Assembly (NCBI RefSeq): GCF_004365575.1
Contig: NZ_SOBG01000011.1
Coordinates: 1-47,631, forward strand
Direction of reading: 5' to 3'
Source of the DNA: Hypnocyclicus thermotrophus
GTDB lineage: Bacteria > Fusobacteriota > Fusobacteriia > Fusobacteriales > Fusobacteriaceae
Length of the DNA: 47,631 nucleotides
Shown: positions 26,412 through 35,003 of the stretch, in pieces
How the letters are laid out: each line of letters opens with the position of its first letter
Position numbering within the stretch: the stretch's first letter is position 1
Made by a program: the position numbers and the translations under genes
The notes under the pieces: generated by a model
The model's input: only the letters and a program-made list of their open reading frames with translations
Told to the model about the DNA's origin: nothing
Database searches by the model: none

Positions 26412-27710
26412 TTAATTTTTTTTATCTAAAATAAAGCTTAGCATATCATCTACATTTTGTTTATAGTACATATTACCACAATGACCACCATATGGATAAA
26501 TAAAACTACGTCCTTTGAAAGTGTCTTTTAACCATTTAACTTCTTCAGGAAGTAAAATAGATTCATCTTCATTTATGGCAACATACATATTTTTTTTATT
26601 TTTTAAATAATCTGTAATACTCATCATATTGGCCATATCTATAAGTTTTTCTTTTGTTAAAGTAGGGTCATCTTTTTTTAAATTTTCAAGAACATATTCA
26701 TTGAAATACTTTATATAACTCATATTATTAGCTTTTTTGTAATATTTAGTAATAGAATCAAATTTAGACAATTTAGTATCTTTAGGAACTATTTTTCCAA
26801 GATTATTTTTAATATCACTAATAAATGATATATTAGTTATAGAATTTCTAAAAGAAAGACCAATAAATATTTTAAATTTTTCTTCAGTAAGTCCAAGTCC
26901 TTCTAAGTTATAAGAGTTATCTTTGATTATATTTAAATCAAGATTTATATGATCATGTGGATAAATATTAAAAAATAAATTTTCTGTATTTGAAATAAAA
27001 TTATTAACATCAGAAATTTTATTTGGGAAATATTTTTCAACTAAATCATCAAGAATGATAGATGAAGTATATAAGTTTACAGCAGGATTAATTATAAATA
27101 TTTTTTTAAAATTAAAATAATGTTCTTTGTCATCAAGTTTTGACACAAAAGCAGCATGAGTTCCTCCTAAACTATAACTTACTAAATATATATCAGTATA
27201 TTTAATTTGTTTTTTTATTATTTCATGAGCTTTTTTCATTACTTTGTATAAATCTTTTGAATCTTTTTCTATAATTCCAGTATATCCATAAGAAGATGAA
27301 TTTATTAAAAATGATGGATGACTAGGGGATGTGAGAGAAACTACATGAAATCCATTATTATAAAAAACATCTCTTAAAAATTTTGTTTTTGGAGCATTAT
27401 AGTAACCTCCTGTACCCGAAAAAATATATACAAGAGGGGCCTTTTTTTTCTGTTTTGCTAATGAAAAAATGTTTTTTTTAGCAAACCAAAATATTTCAGG
27501 GATATTATTTGTTTTATTTATTTGTAGTTTATATAATGAAACAACAGGTTTTTTTTTGATTTTATACTGCAATCTAGGAGGAGTTCCTATTGCGGTACTT
27601 GTAAATCTATTTTTAAATGGAAATTTATAATTTTCTTCATTATATATTTTTGTATTACAAAATGTTAAACTTATGTTTAATAAAAACAAAAGAAATATTA
27701 ATTTTTTCAT
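26412..27710 (-). CDS. Exported alpha/beta-hydrolase-fold protein
   Basis: A 432-residue protein with a signal peptide (about 1-18; Cys18 is not in a good lipobox). The alpha/beta-hydrolase pattern is clear: an oxyanion-like FSGTGGYY (97-104), nucleophile elbow SYSLGG (Ser180), an acidic residue in AINEDESILLP and the late catalytic-type His in PYGGHCGN. The long insertion between the nucleophile and the end (about 200-370) forms a cap. It probably acts on esters or lipids in the periplasm, but no substrate can be named. GGAG precedes the ATG. It lies 29 nt upstream of the mntP half-genes in the same direction, so co-transcription is possible. Confidence 0.78.
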   Translation of the reverse strand: MKKLIFLLFLLNISLTFCNTKIYNEENYKFPFKNRFTSTAIGTPPRLQYKIKKKPVVSLYKLQINKTNNIPEIFWFAKKNIFSLAKQKKKAPLVYIFSGTGGYYNAPKTKFLRDVFYNNGFHVVSLTSPSHPSFLINSSSYGYTGIIEKDSKDLYKVMKKAHEIIKKQIKYTDIYLVSYSLGGTHAAFVSKLDDKEHYFNFKKIFIINPAVNLYTSSIILDDLVEKYFPNKISDVNNFISNTENLFFNIYPHDHINLDLNIIKDNSYNLEGLGLTEEKFKIFIGLSFRNSITNISFISDIKNNLGKIVPKDTKLSKFDSITKYYKKANNMSYIKYFNEYVLENLKKDDPTLTKEKLIDMANMMSITDYLKNKKNMYVAINEDESILLPEEVKWLKDTFKGRSFIYPYGGHCGNMYYKQNVDDMLSFILDKKN

Positions 27711-27861
27711 AGGTTTCTCTCCTTTATTACTTTGGCATTATTAATAGTTTAACATAAAAATTAAAAGAGGTAAACTATTTCTATATTTAAATTAAAAACT
27801 ATTATTATTTTAAAGAAATAATAATTTTTAAAAAAAATTTTGACAAATTTAATAAAAAAAC

Positions 27862-27890
27862 TTTACAAAACTACTTTTTTATTGTATACT
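27862..27890 (+). promoter_or_regulatory. Predicted sigma-70 promoter of the SAM riboswitch-metY transcript
   Basis: TTTACA (27862-27867) and TATACT (27885-27890) are spaced by 17 bp. A start near 27897 would place the riboswitch P1 about 20 nt into the transcript. A TTGACA at 27840-27845 lacks a good -10 at the right distance. Confidence 0.75.
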
Positions 27891-27916
27891 TCTATTAAGT
27901 CAAAACTGAACAAAAA

Positions 27917-28033
27917 CTCATCAAGAGAAGTGGAGGGAACGGCCCTTAGAAACTTCAGCAACCTACCTTATGGTGTGGTGCTAATTCCGTGAAATAATTG
28001 ATTTAAAAATTTAAATCAAAATTCGAAGATGAG
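27917..28033 (+). ncRNA. SAM-I (S-box) riboswitch
   Basis: The conserved S-box core is plain to read: P1 5' strand CTCATC (27917-27922), AAGAGAAGTGGAGGGAA, CGGCCCT, GAAACTTCAGCAACC, GGTGCTAATTCC and, after a variable AT-rich P4 stem, the P1 3' strand GATGAG (28028-28033). It binds S-adenosylmethionine. The expression platform is the terminator at 28054-28083. The segment ATGAGAGAG (28029-28037) can pair with CTCTTCTCAT in the terminator, so P1 formation with SAM and the antiterminator exclude each other. High SAM should therefore switch metY off. It occupies the main gene-free stretch of the window (27711-28214). Confidence 0.95.
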
Positions 28034-28053
28034 AGAGATAAAATTAAGATTTT

Positions 28054-28083
28054 AACTCTTCTCATTAGAGAAGAGTTTTTTTT
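28054..28083 (+). terminator. Riboswitch-controlled terminator
   Basis: The stem AACTCTTCTC (28054-28063) / GAGAAGAGTT (28068-28077), with a 4-nt loop, is followed by eight T. Its 5' arm can instead pair with the 3' side of the riboswitch P1. The 130 nt from here to metY are AT-rich leader with no other feature seen. Confidence 0.92.
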
Positions 28084-28214
28084 ATAAATATTATTTACTA
28101 AAAGAATAAACAAAAAATAAATAGAGAATAAAGATAAATAATTATGTAGATAATAAGTTTATAAAAATAATAATTTATAAAAAGTAAAATAAAAAAACTA
28201 AGGGGGAATTAAAT

Positions 28215-29495
28215 ATGAGTAAAAATTTAAAATTTGAAACATTACAATTACATGCAGGACAAAAACCAGATAGTGAAACTGGTTCTAGAGCAGTACCTAT
28301 TTATCAAACAACATCTTATGTATTTAAAGACACAGATCATGCTGCAAATTTATTTGCTTTAAAAGAAGCTGGAAACATTTATACAAGAATAGGGAATCCA
28401 ACAACAGCAGTACTTGAAGAAAGATTAGCAGCACTTGATGGTGGAGTAGGAGCTTTAGCGGTGGCTTCTGGTTCTGCAGCAATAACATATGCTTTACTTA
28501 CAGTGGCAAAAGCTGGTGATGAAATTGTAGCGGCAAGAAATCTTTATGGTGGAACATTTAATTTACTTTCAAATACAATTAATGATTTTGGGATTACAAC
28601 GAAATTTGTTGATCCTGATGATTTAGAAGGATTTAGAAATGCTATTACAGAAAAAACAAAAGCAATATATATAGAAACAATAGGAAATCCAAATTGTACT
28701 CTTGTTGATGTAGAAGCAGTTGCTAATATAGCACATGAAAATGGGTTACCATTAATAATAGATAATACTTTTGCGACACCATATCTTTTTAAACCGCTAG
28801 AGCATGGAGCAGACATTGTAGTTTATTCAGCTACAAAATTTTTAGGGGGGCATGGTACAAGTATTGGTGGAATAATTGTAGATGGTGGAAAATTTGATTG
28901 GGCAAAAAGTGGAAGATTTGATAATTTTACAACGCCAGATCCAGGGTATCATGGATTAAAATATTCAGATTTAGGGGCACCTGCATTTATATTAAAAGCC
29001 AGAGTAAAACTCCTTAGAGATACAGGAGCAGCAATTAGTCCATTTAATGCATTTTTAATATTACAAGGGATAGAAACACTTAGTCTTAGATTAGAAAGAC
29101 ATATAAAAAATGCTAGAAAAATAGTAGAATATTTAAATAATCATGAGTTAGTAAAATGGGTAAGTTATCCTGAATTAGATGAAAATGAAAATAAAGCTTT
29201 AGCAGGAAAATATTTTCCTAAAGGTGTAGGTTCGATATTTACATTTGGAATAAAAGGTGGCGTAGAGGCAGGTAAAAAGTTCATTGATAGTGTAGAATTA
29301 TTTTCACACTTAGCAAACGTTGCAGATGCAAAATCATTAATTATTCATCCAGCAAGTACTACTCATGGACAACTTTCAGAAGAAAAATTAAAAGAAGTAG
29401 GGATAAAACCTGAAACTATTAGATTGTCGATAGGATTAGAAAATGTAGATGATTTAATAGCGGATTTAGAACAAGCTTTTAATAAAATTAAATAA
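28215..29495 (+). CDS. metY: O-acetylhomoserine sulfhydrylase
   Basis: A 426-residue PLP enzyme of the Cys/Met metabolism family. It makes homocysteine from O-acetyl-L-homoserine and sulfide in methionine synthesis. Diagnostic segments are [29 protein letters not shown] (start), [50 protein letters not shown] and the PLP-lysine motif [11 protein letters not shown] (Lys208). The insertion and overall length (about 425-430) separate MetY from MetB/MetC (about 380). GGGGG precedes the ATG. Its leader contains the SAM-I riboswitch, which fits end-product control. No other methionine gene is next to it. Confidence 0.95.
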   Translation: MSKNLKFETLQLHAGQKPDSETGSRAVPIYQTTSYVFKDTDHAANLFALKEAGNIYTRIGNPTTAVLEERLAALDGGVGALAVASGSAAITYALLTVAKAGDEIVAARNLYGGTFNLLSNTINDFGITTKFVDPDDLEGFRNAITEKTKAIYIETIGNPNCTLVDVEAVANIAHENGLPLIIDNTFATPYLFKPLEHGADIVVYSATKFLGGHGTSIGGIIVDGGKFDWAKSGRFDNFTTPDPGYHGLKYSDLGAPAFILKARVKLLRDTGAAISPFNAFLILQGIETLSLRLERHIKNARKIVEYLNNHELVKWVSYPELDENENKALAGKYFPKGVGSIFTFGIKGGVEAGKKFIDSVELFSHLANVADAKSLIIHPASTTHGQLSEEKLKEVGIKPETIRLSIGLENVDDLIADLEQAFNKIK

Positions 29496-29531
29496 AAAAA
29501 GAGGCTCTTATTATAAGAGCTTCTTTTTTAT
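29494..29531. terminator. Terminator between metY and the converging phosphatase gene
   Basis: The core stem GCTCTTA/TAAGAGC (29504-29510, 29514-29520) is extended by AAGA/TCTT-like A/T-rich pairing to both sides, and the T-run at 29524-29529 ends it on the plus strand. It is nearly symmetric and can serve both directions. Confidence 0.8.
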
Positions 29532-29533
29532 AA

Positions 29534-31501
29534 TTATTTAAATTTTATTCCTATCAGAGTAATATCATCTCGTTGAGTTTCTTTACCTTTCCATTTCTTT
29601 AAATTTTCAATAATAATTTTTTTTTGTTCATCTAATGGTTTGTGAGCTATTTGATCTAAATCATTTATTAATCGTTTTTTTGAATAACCAAAATTTTTTG
29701 GACCACCATTTTGGTCAGTATATCCATCAGTAGATAGATAGATTATTGTATCTGAAGTTGCATCAAATTTATATTCTGTATAATCGTAATGATCTTTTGA
29801 TTTTATATATCCAATACTTTGGCGATCACCTTTAAATGTTTTAATAACTCCATTTTTTGATAAATACATTGAAAGCTTTGTTCCTACAAAGATAGATTTT
29901 TTACTAACTGAATTATATTTTATAAGAGAAATATCAAGTCCATCATCTGATATTTTTTGACTATTTTTATTGAAATATGTCTTTATTCTATGATTTAATC
30001 CATTTAATATTTCAGAAGGTGATATCTCTTTTGTAATTAATTCATTTAAAAATGAACTTGTAGCCATTGTCATAAAAGCACCAGGGACACCATGCCCAGT
30101 ACAATCAATAACAGCGAAATAAATAATTTCTTCTATTTTTTTTCCAAAATAAAAATCTCCACCAACCACATCTTTTGGTTGCCAAATAATAAAAAAGTCT
30201 TTAAAATTTTCTTTTAAAAATTTTTTTGAAGGTAAAATATAGTTTTGAATTTTTCTAGCGTATCTTACAGATGAAACAATTTTTTCGTTTTTAATTCTAA
30301 TTTCTTTTGTACGTTCTTTTACTTTTTCTTCCAATGTTAAATTGTATTCTTCAATTCTTTTATTTTGTTCTTTTATTTGATTAAAACTATCATTTAATTT
30401 AGCAGTCATAATATTAAATGTTTTTGCAAAATCTCCAATTTCATCATTACTTTTTATATCTGCTTTAATATTAAAATTTCCATTTGATAATTCATGAGAA
30501 ATAAATTTTAATTTTTTTAAAGAATGTGTTACAAAAAAGCTTATAATAGAAATAATAAATATAGAAATAATAACAGAAATAGTTATTGCAAAATATGTAA
30601 ATTGATTTAATTCTTTTAAACGTTTATTTATAAAAGATTTATCGTATTGTATAGCTATTATTTTACTATGATCAGATATATTGAATCCCGTATTTAAATT
30701 GATATAAATAATATTTTCTATATATTCATTATCTTCTTTAGTATATTTAGTATATTTTTTAGCTAATTCAACAATTTCTTTACTTTTTTTGGTAGGAGCA
30801 TAATTTTGCCCGTTACTTACAAATTGATATCCAAAAACATCATATATTTTTATATCTTTTATAATTGGATTAATTTTTTTTAGTTTATCAATGATGTTTA
30901 AGGGATCAAGGTCATTAATAAAATCTTTTAACCCATTAGCAGTATATCCAAGTTCAAATAAATATTTTTTATCGGGTGTAGATTTATATACCCAAGTACT
31001 TAAAAAACCACTCATTACATTTGTTCGAAGCCTTTCATTATAAATTTTTCCATTTTTTCTAATAAAGTCAATATTTTCTCCAAGTTTTTTATTAAATTTC
31101 TTAAAATTAAAATTTAATGCTTTATTTTCTGTACTTTTTATTACAGTTGTATTTTCATCTATTATATAAAAATCATATTTATTTTTAAAATATTTACTAA
31201 CTTCTATTAAATTAATTTTAGAGATATCTTTAGAACTTTTATTGTATTCATTTACAAATTTAAGGATATCTTTATTTAATTCTTCATTTAATTTTTTTTC
31301 AAACATTTTGTAAGCAGAGTCAATTAAATAAATATATGAAATAATTTCATTTTCTGTTTGATTTTGTGTTACTCTGTATTCTTCGAGAAGATATTTTTTT
31401 GTATTTTTTGCATGATAAAATGATAATAAATAAATACTTATTATCAAGATAGGTAATATAGAAAAGAGTAATTTTTTTCGTAGACTATTAAAAATATACA
31501 T
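29534..31501 (-). CDS. Membrane sensor with HAMP and SpoIIE-type PP2C phosphatase domain
   Basis: A 655-residue protein. TM1 (11-29), an extracytoplasmic sensor region (30-300, Cache-like length with FYIIDENTTVIKST), TM2 (302-325), HAMP (about 325-375, KLKFISHELSNGNFNIKADIKSNDEIGDFAKTFN), a coiled coil (375-410) and a SpoIIE/PP2C domain (415-655). Metal-binding Asp residues occur in VVGGDFYF (Asp449), VIDCTGHGVPGAF (Asp466) and LSTDGYTDQ (Asp592). It should dephosphorylate a serine phosphoprotein, classically an anti-sigma-factor antagonist, upon an external signal. No antagonist or anti-sigma kinase gene lies in the window. GGAGG precedes the ATG. It is the third gene of an operon with FapA-like and DUF917 genes. 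Confidence 0.9.
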   Translation of the reverse strand: MYIFNSLRKKLLFSILPILIISIYLLSFYHAKNTKKYLLEEYRVTQNQTENEIISYIYLIDSAYKMFEKKLNEELNKDILKFVNEYNKSSKDISKINLIEVSKYFKNKYDFYIIDENTTVIKSTENKALNFNFKKFNKKLGENIDFIRKNGKIYNERLRTNVMSGFLSTWVYKSTPDKKYLFELGYTANGLKDFINDLDPLNIIDKLKKINPIIKDIKIYDVFGYQFVSNGQNYAPTKKSKEIVELAKKYTKYTKEDNEYIENIIYINLNTGFNISDHSKIIAIQYDKSFINKRLKELNQFTYFAITISVIISIFIISIISFFVTHSLKKLKFISHELSNGNFNIKADIKSNDEIGDFAKTFNIMTAKLNDSFNQIKEQNKRIEEYNLTLEEKVKERTKEIRIKNEKIVSSVRYARKIQNYILPSKKFLKENFKDFFIIWQPKDVVGGDFYFGKKIEEIIYFAVIDCTGHGVPGAFMTMATSSFLNELITKEISPSEILNGLNHRIKTYFNKNSQKISDDGLDISLIKYNSVSKKSIFVGTKLSMYLSKNGVIKTFKGDRQSIGYIKSKDHYDYTEYKFDATSDTIIYLSTDGYTDQNGGPKNFGYSKKRLINDLDQIAHKPLDEQKKIIIENLKKWKGKETQRDDITLIGIKFK

Positions 31502-31512
31502 AAAACCTCCAA

Positions 31513-32778
31513 TTATTCCAATTTTTCAATGGGAATATATTTTGTAGGGATAAGATCTTTTGGTATAAAGCCCCCTTTATTATGATTTGCTAAATTATAG
31601 ATAACTTTATAAAATCCATTAGATATAAATGGATCTCTCATCTTATTATCGCATTTTGAACCTATAACCAAAATTTTTTCTCCTTTAGATAAGTTAACTA
31701 CTTCTACATTAGATAAAGGACCTTCATTTGTTACATAAGAAATAGTATCAGGAGCCATTCCCCATAAATTACATTTGTGTGTTGATTTGTATTTATTTAT
31801 TTTTTTTGTTTCATGTAAGCTAGAAAGTAAATTTTCATTTTCAAAAAAAATATGCATCTCTTGGTTTTCATTTTTTATGATAATAGTACCAAAATCAAAA
31901 CCTTTTTTATCAATACTTCCAGGGATATACTCAACAAATTCACCTTTAAATATTTTTATAGGTTTTATTCCACCAAAAAAAGTAGTCAATTCTTTTTTAT
32001 TATTATAAAATAGGTTATAGATATATTGTACTAAATTTCTATCATTATTTTCAATAAAATTTTTACCAATTTTATAAATTAATGATAAAGTATTTTGAAT
32101 AGTAGAATCAGCTAATTTATTTAGTTCAGATTTTTTAAATGGATAGAATGATATACCACATAAACATTCAAAAATATTACTACTAAGAATGTTTCTAGCA
32201 ATACTTTCTAATATTTCCGCATCAGATATATCAGAAGATAACAAATCATTTATTTTTTCGCTATCAATAGTTATATTTAAATGAGAATTTATGTAATTAT
32301 TTAAATTATCATTTGATAATACAGCAGGGGCAATTTTTATATCTTTACTATAAGTAGTAAGTTGTAATTGAGGTACTGCACGTCTTGAACCATCTGCATC
32401 AAGAACAAAAAGATTATCAAGTTGAGCAGCAGTAAGGATAGGAATAAGGCTATTAACAGCCCCTATTTCAATAGGAAGTGTAAAATTAAAATTTTCATTC
32501 ATATGTTTACTGAGTGTATTAAAGGCTCTAGAAGGAGCAGAGTAATCGTTGTCTTTTTTTAATGCAAGAGGTGAACCCATCATTGCAACTACAGCACCAG
32601 AATTTAAAGAGTTATCATTGACAGTAGTTATATTAATTTCTTTCCCTTGATTTATATATTCTAGAATTTTATTTTGGATTATAATAGCTTCATTTTTGCC
32701 ACCACCACCACCAGCGCCTAAAAATAATCCACCTAAAATAATTGCTTCTAAATCTTGTTTTGAATTAATTTTTTTCAT
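31513..32778 (-). CDS. DUF917 / S-methyl-thiohydantoin desulfurase-like protein
   Basis: This 421-residue protein matches DUF917 (PF06032): LEAIILGGLFLGAGGGGG (11-28), AVVAMMGSPLAL, a mid part EIGAVNSLIPILTAAQL, the signature LDADGSRRAVPQLQLTTY and a C-terminal MAPDTISYVTNEGPLSNVEV (LCPDLI.v.d.etG equivalent). The family is often fused to or beside hydantoinases and has been linked to S-methyl-thiohydantoin degradation; the substrate here is unknown. The start is ATG 32776-32778, since GGGGG lies just upstream and the outer in-frame ATG (32790) would overlap it. It sits 34 nt after the FapA-like gene and 11 nt before the phosphatase gene, an unexpected pairing for this family. Confidence 0.85.
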   Translation of the reverse strand: MKKINSKQDLEAIILGGLFLGAGGGGGKNEAIIIQNKILEYINQGKEINITTVNDNSLNSGAVVAMMGSPLALKKDNDYSAPSRAFNTLSKHMNENFNFTLPIEIGAVNSLIPILTAAQLDNLFVLDADGSRRAVPQLQLTTYSKDIKIAPAVLSNDNLNNYINSHLNITIDSEKINDLLSSDISDAEILESIARNILSSNIFECLCGISFYPFKKSELNKLADSTIQNTLSLIYKIGKNFIENNDRNLVQYIYNLFYNNKKELTTFFGGIKPIKIFKGEFVEYIPGSIDKKGFDFGTIIIKNENQEMHIFFENENLLSSLHETKKINKYKSTHKCNLWGMAPDTISYVTNEGPLSNVEVVNLSKGEKILVIGSKCDNKMRDPFISNGFYKVIYNLANHNKGGFIPKDLIPTKYIPIEKLE

Positions 32779-32812
32779 TTTAACCCCCATATATTATTAT
32801 ATTAATTTATAG

Positions 32813-34402
32813 TTATTTTCTTAATGGACGTATCTCTATTTTATTATTTATATATACAAATTCTACATGTTTCATTATTTTAGTAACGACATATTTATAT
32901 TTATTTAACCATATCTCTACTCCAGGATAGCATATTTTATATACTTTAACTAAGCTTCCTTCAGTTGGATGGACATTTTTTAGATTATTAGCTATATCTT
33001 TAACCATAGATTTTACTTCATATTCAATAGCTAATTTTTCATTAAGAAGTCTGTTAAATTGCTTCTTCTTTTCTTCATCAAATGATTCTGGGTGAGCAAA
33101 ACGCAAGTTTTCCATATATTCTAAACTTTTTTCAATATTAATTAATCTTTTTTTATTTTCTGATTTATATTCATCTATTTTATCGACAGCTTCTTTTACA
33201 GATATAGATTTTCCAGTTTTTATAATAGTTTTTAAGCCATTTTTAGAACCAAGTATTTTTGTAGATAACCCCTCTATTGCAATGATTTCTCCTCCCATTA
33301 TTATACCTTTACCTTGAATAGCTTCAACAGACTTACCAGCTAAAATTTGACAGTTTACAGCACTATCTGTAATTATTATATTTTCTTTTGCTTCTAAGTA
33401 AGCAAATTCTAAATCTCTAATTTTTATACTATGATTTGCAATAATTTTACCTACTTCAGAACCGATAAAATTTTTTTCAATAATTACATTTTTTCCAGCC
33501 TCTAAAATAGCACCTTCAATTACTCCTTTTATTCGAATATCATTATCAGCTTTTATTCGATATCCCAAATCTACATTTCCATTTACTAATACGGTTCCTT
33601 CAAAATCTATATTTCCAGTTTTTATATTTACATCGTTAACAATTAATATATTTTTTACTGAAATAGTATCACCATTAATATCAACAAGCCCAGATATTGC
33701 AGCAACTAAAGTGAGGCCATTATGAATTAATTGTGTATTTTCACCTCTTTTTAAAACTTTATCTTGACCAGGAATAGCTGGAATAATATTTCCAAAAATA
33801 TCAATTCCATCTGTACCTTGAGTAGCAGGAGTTTTTTCAGCTAAAATTTGATCTTTTTTTACAGGGATAAAAAGATCATTTCTTTCTTTATAGTCAATTT
33901 TGTTATTAGGATTATCTTCATCTTTATTTTTTTTAGGCATAAATTTATAATGAATCATAGCATCTTTTCCTTTTATAGGTGGAGTTCCTTCTGCAAAGAG
34001 AACAAATTTTCCTCTATAATCATATTTTATCATACCTAATAAAACTTTTTTATTTATACCATATGAAATGCCTATATCATAAGCTTTTTCTAATAAATAT
34101 TTTAAAGATAAAAATTCTATAAAACCAGTATTTTTTATTTTTAAATAAGCTTTCATTTTATCATCACTTATTTTTATTTCAATATCAGGAATTTTTTTAA
34201 GATTTTCAATATTATCTGATATTTTTACTTCAACACCTCTTTCGAAATAAGCTTGTTTTACAGCTTCCAAATCAAAAGTATCTAATTCTGTTTGATTTAA
34301 AAATGCAAGTACACTAGAGATACTCATAGGTTCATTTTTTATTTTAATATATACACCATCGGGAGCAACTCTTAAAATAACTTTATTAAACTTCTCACTC
34401 AT
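32813..34402 (-). CDS. FapA/DUF342 family beta-helix protein
   Basis: The 529-residue cytoplasmic protein carries the DUF342/FapA pattern. An N-terminal domain (about 1-150) is followed by GTPPIKGKDAMIHYKF and LAEKTPATQGTDGIDIFGNIIPAIPGQDK, then a right-handed beta-helix of repeated glycine-spaced strands (about 220-400: VNDVNIKTGNIDFEGTVLVNGNVDLGYRIKADNDIRIKGVIEGA...). A coiled coil and a C-terminal GVEIWLNKYKYVVTKI.. segment end it. FapA proteins have been named for flagellar assembly, but they are common in non-flagellates and their role is uncertain. There is no flagellar gene here. AAGGAGGA precedes the ATG. It is first in the operon with DUF917 and the SpoIIE phosphatase. Confidence 0.88.
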   Translation of the reverse strand: MSEKFNKVILRVAPDGVYIKIKNEPMSISSVLAFLNQTELDTFDLEAVKQAYFERGVEVKISDNIENLKKIPDIEIKISDDKMKAYLKIKNTGFIEFLSLKYLLEKAYDIGISYGINKKVLLGMIKYDYRGKFVLFAEGTPPIKGKDAMIHYKFMPKKNKDEDNPNNKIDYKERNDLFIPVKKDQILAEKTPATQGTDGIDIFGNIIPAIPGQDKVLKRGENTQLIHNGLTLVAAISGLVDINGDTISVKNILIVNDVNIKTGNIDFEGTVLVNGNVDLGYRIKADNDIRIKGVIEGAILEAGKNVIIEKNFIGSEVGKIIANHSIKIRDLEFAYLEAKENIIITDSAVNCQILAGKSVEAIQGKGIIMGGEIIAIEGLSTKILGSKNGLKTIIKTGKSISVKEAVDKIDEYKSENKKRLINIEKSLEYMENLRFAHPESFDEEKKKQFNRLLNEKLAIEYEVKSMVKDIANNLKNVHPTEGSLVKVYKICYPGVEIWLNKYKYVVTKIMKHVEFVYINNKIEIRPLRK

Positions 34403-34551
34403 TTTTGTTCCTCCTTTGTTTATTTAAAATTTTTTTATTCAATATATTATTACTAAAAAAATAAAAAAAACCTTTAAAAAAGTTTGAAATTTAAAAAAAA
34501 TATAATAAAATTAAAGTAGGATACAATAAAAGAAATATAAGGAGGGAAGAT

Positions 34552-34965
34552 ATGTGGGTGGAATATGCAAAAAAAGAAATTAAAAATATTTTAGATATAA
34601 AAAAACTCTTGGAAAATAATGGCTTCAAAGTAAAAGAATATTATAAAGAAAATAATTTATATTTATTTGCATTATATATAAATAATTATAAAGAGGAAGA
34701 AGAAGTTGTAAAAATAATAGAATTTAAGATTCAAAATAAAAAATTATATCGTTTAGTAGAAAAAAATAATTTATTTTTAGAAATTTGTTATTGTAATGAA
34801 AAAAATAATAACATTGTTTATTATTTAAAACAATTAGGGTATGAATCAAAAATTTTAAAAGAAAAAAAAGATGAATTTGTTGTAGCAATAGAAGATGATG
34901 AAGGATTAATTAGAATAGAGTATCTAAAAAAAGAAGGAAATATGGTATATAGATACATAAAATAG
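34552..34965 (+). CDS. Small protein of unknown function
   Basis: A 137-residue cytoplasmic protein with no signal, membrane helix or motif that I recognise. It consists of alternating helices and short strands (LLENNGFKVKEYYKENNLYLFALYI; IVYYLKQLGYESKILKEKKDEFVVAIEDDEG), possibly two copies of a small alpha/beta unit. A strong AAGGAGGG ribosome site lies 7 nt before the ATG. It is divergent from the FapA operon and followed by a strong terminator, so it is its own transcription unit. The good ribosome site, terminator and coherent composition support a real gene. Confidence 0.6.
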   Translation: MWVEYAKKEIKNILDIKKLLENNGFKVKEYYKENNLYLFALYINNYKEEEEVVKIIEFKIQNKKLYRLVEKNNLFLEICYCNEKNNNIVYYLKQLGYESKILKEKKDEFVVAIEDDEGLIRIEYLKKEGNMVYRYIK

Positions 34966-34992
34966 GCAGATTATAAAAAATCTGCCTATTTT
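34959..34992. terminator. Bidirectional terminator after the 137-aa protein gene
   Basis: A 12-bp stem AAAATAGGCAGA / TCTGCCTATTTT (34959-34970, 34981-34992) with an A-rich 10-nt loop. It serves the plus-strand gene and the converging 843-residue protein gene. Confidence 0.85.
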
Positions 34993-35003
34993 ATGTAAAA
35001 ATT

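Noticed and set aside
27840-27845. TTGACA as the -35 of the metY leader
   Set aside because: No acceptable -10 lies 16-18 bp downstream; TTTACA/TATACT with a 17-bp spacer is better.
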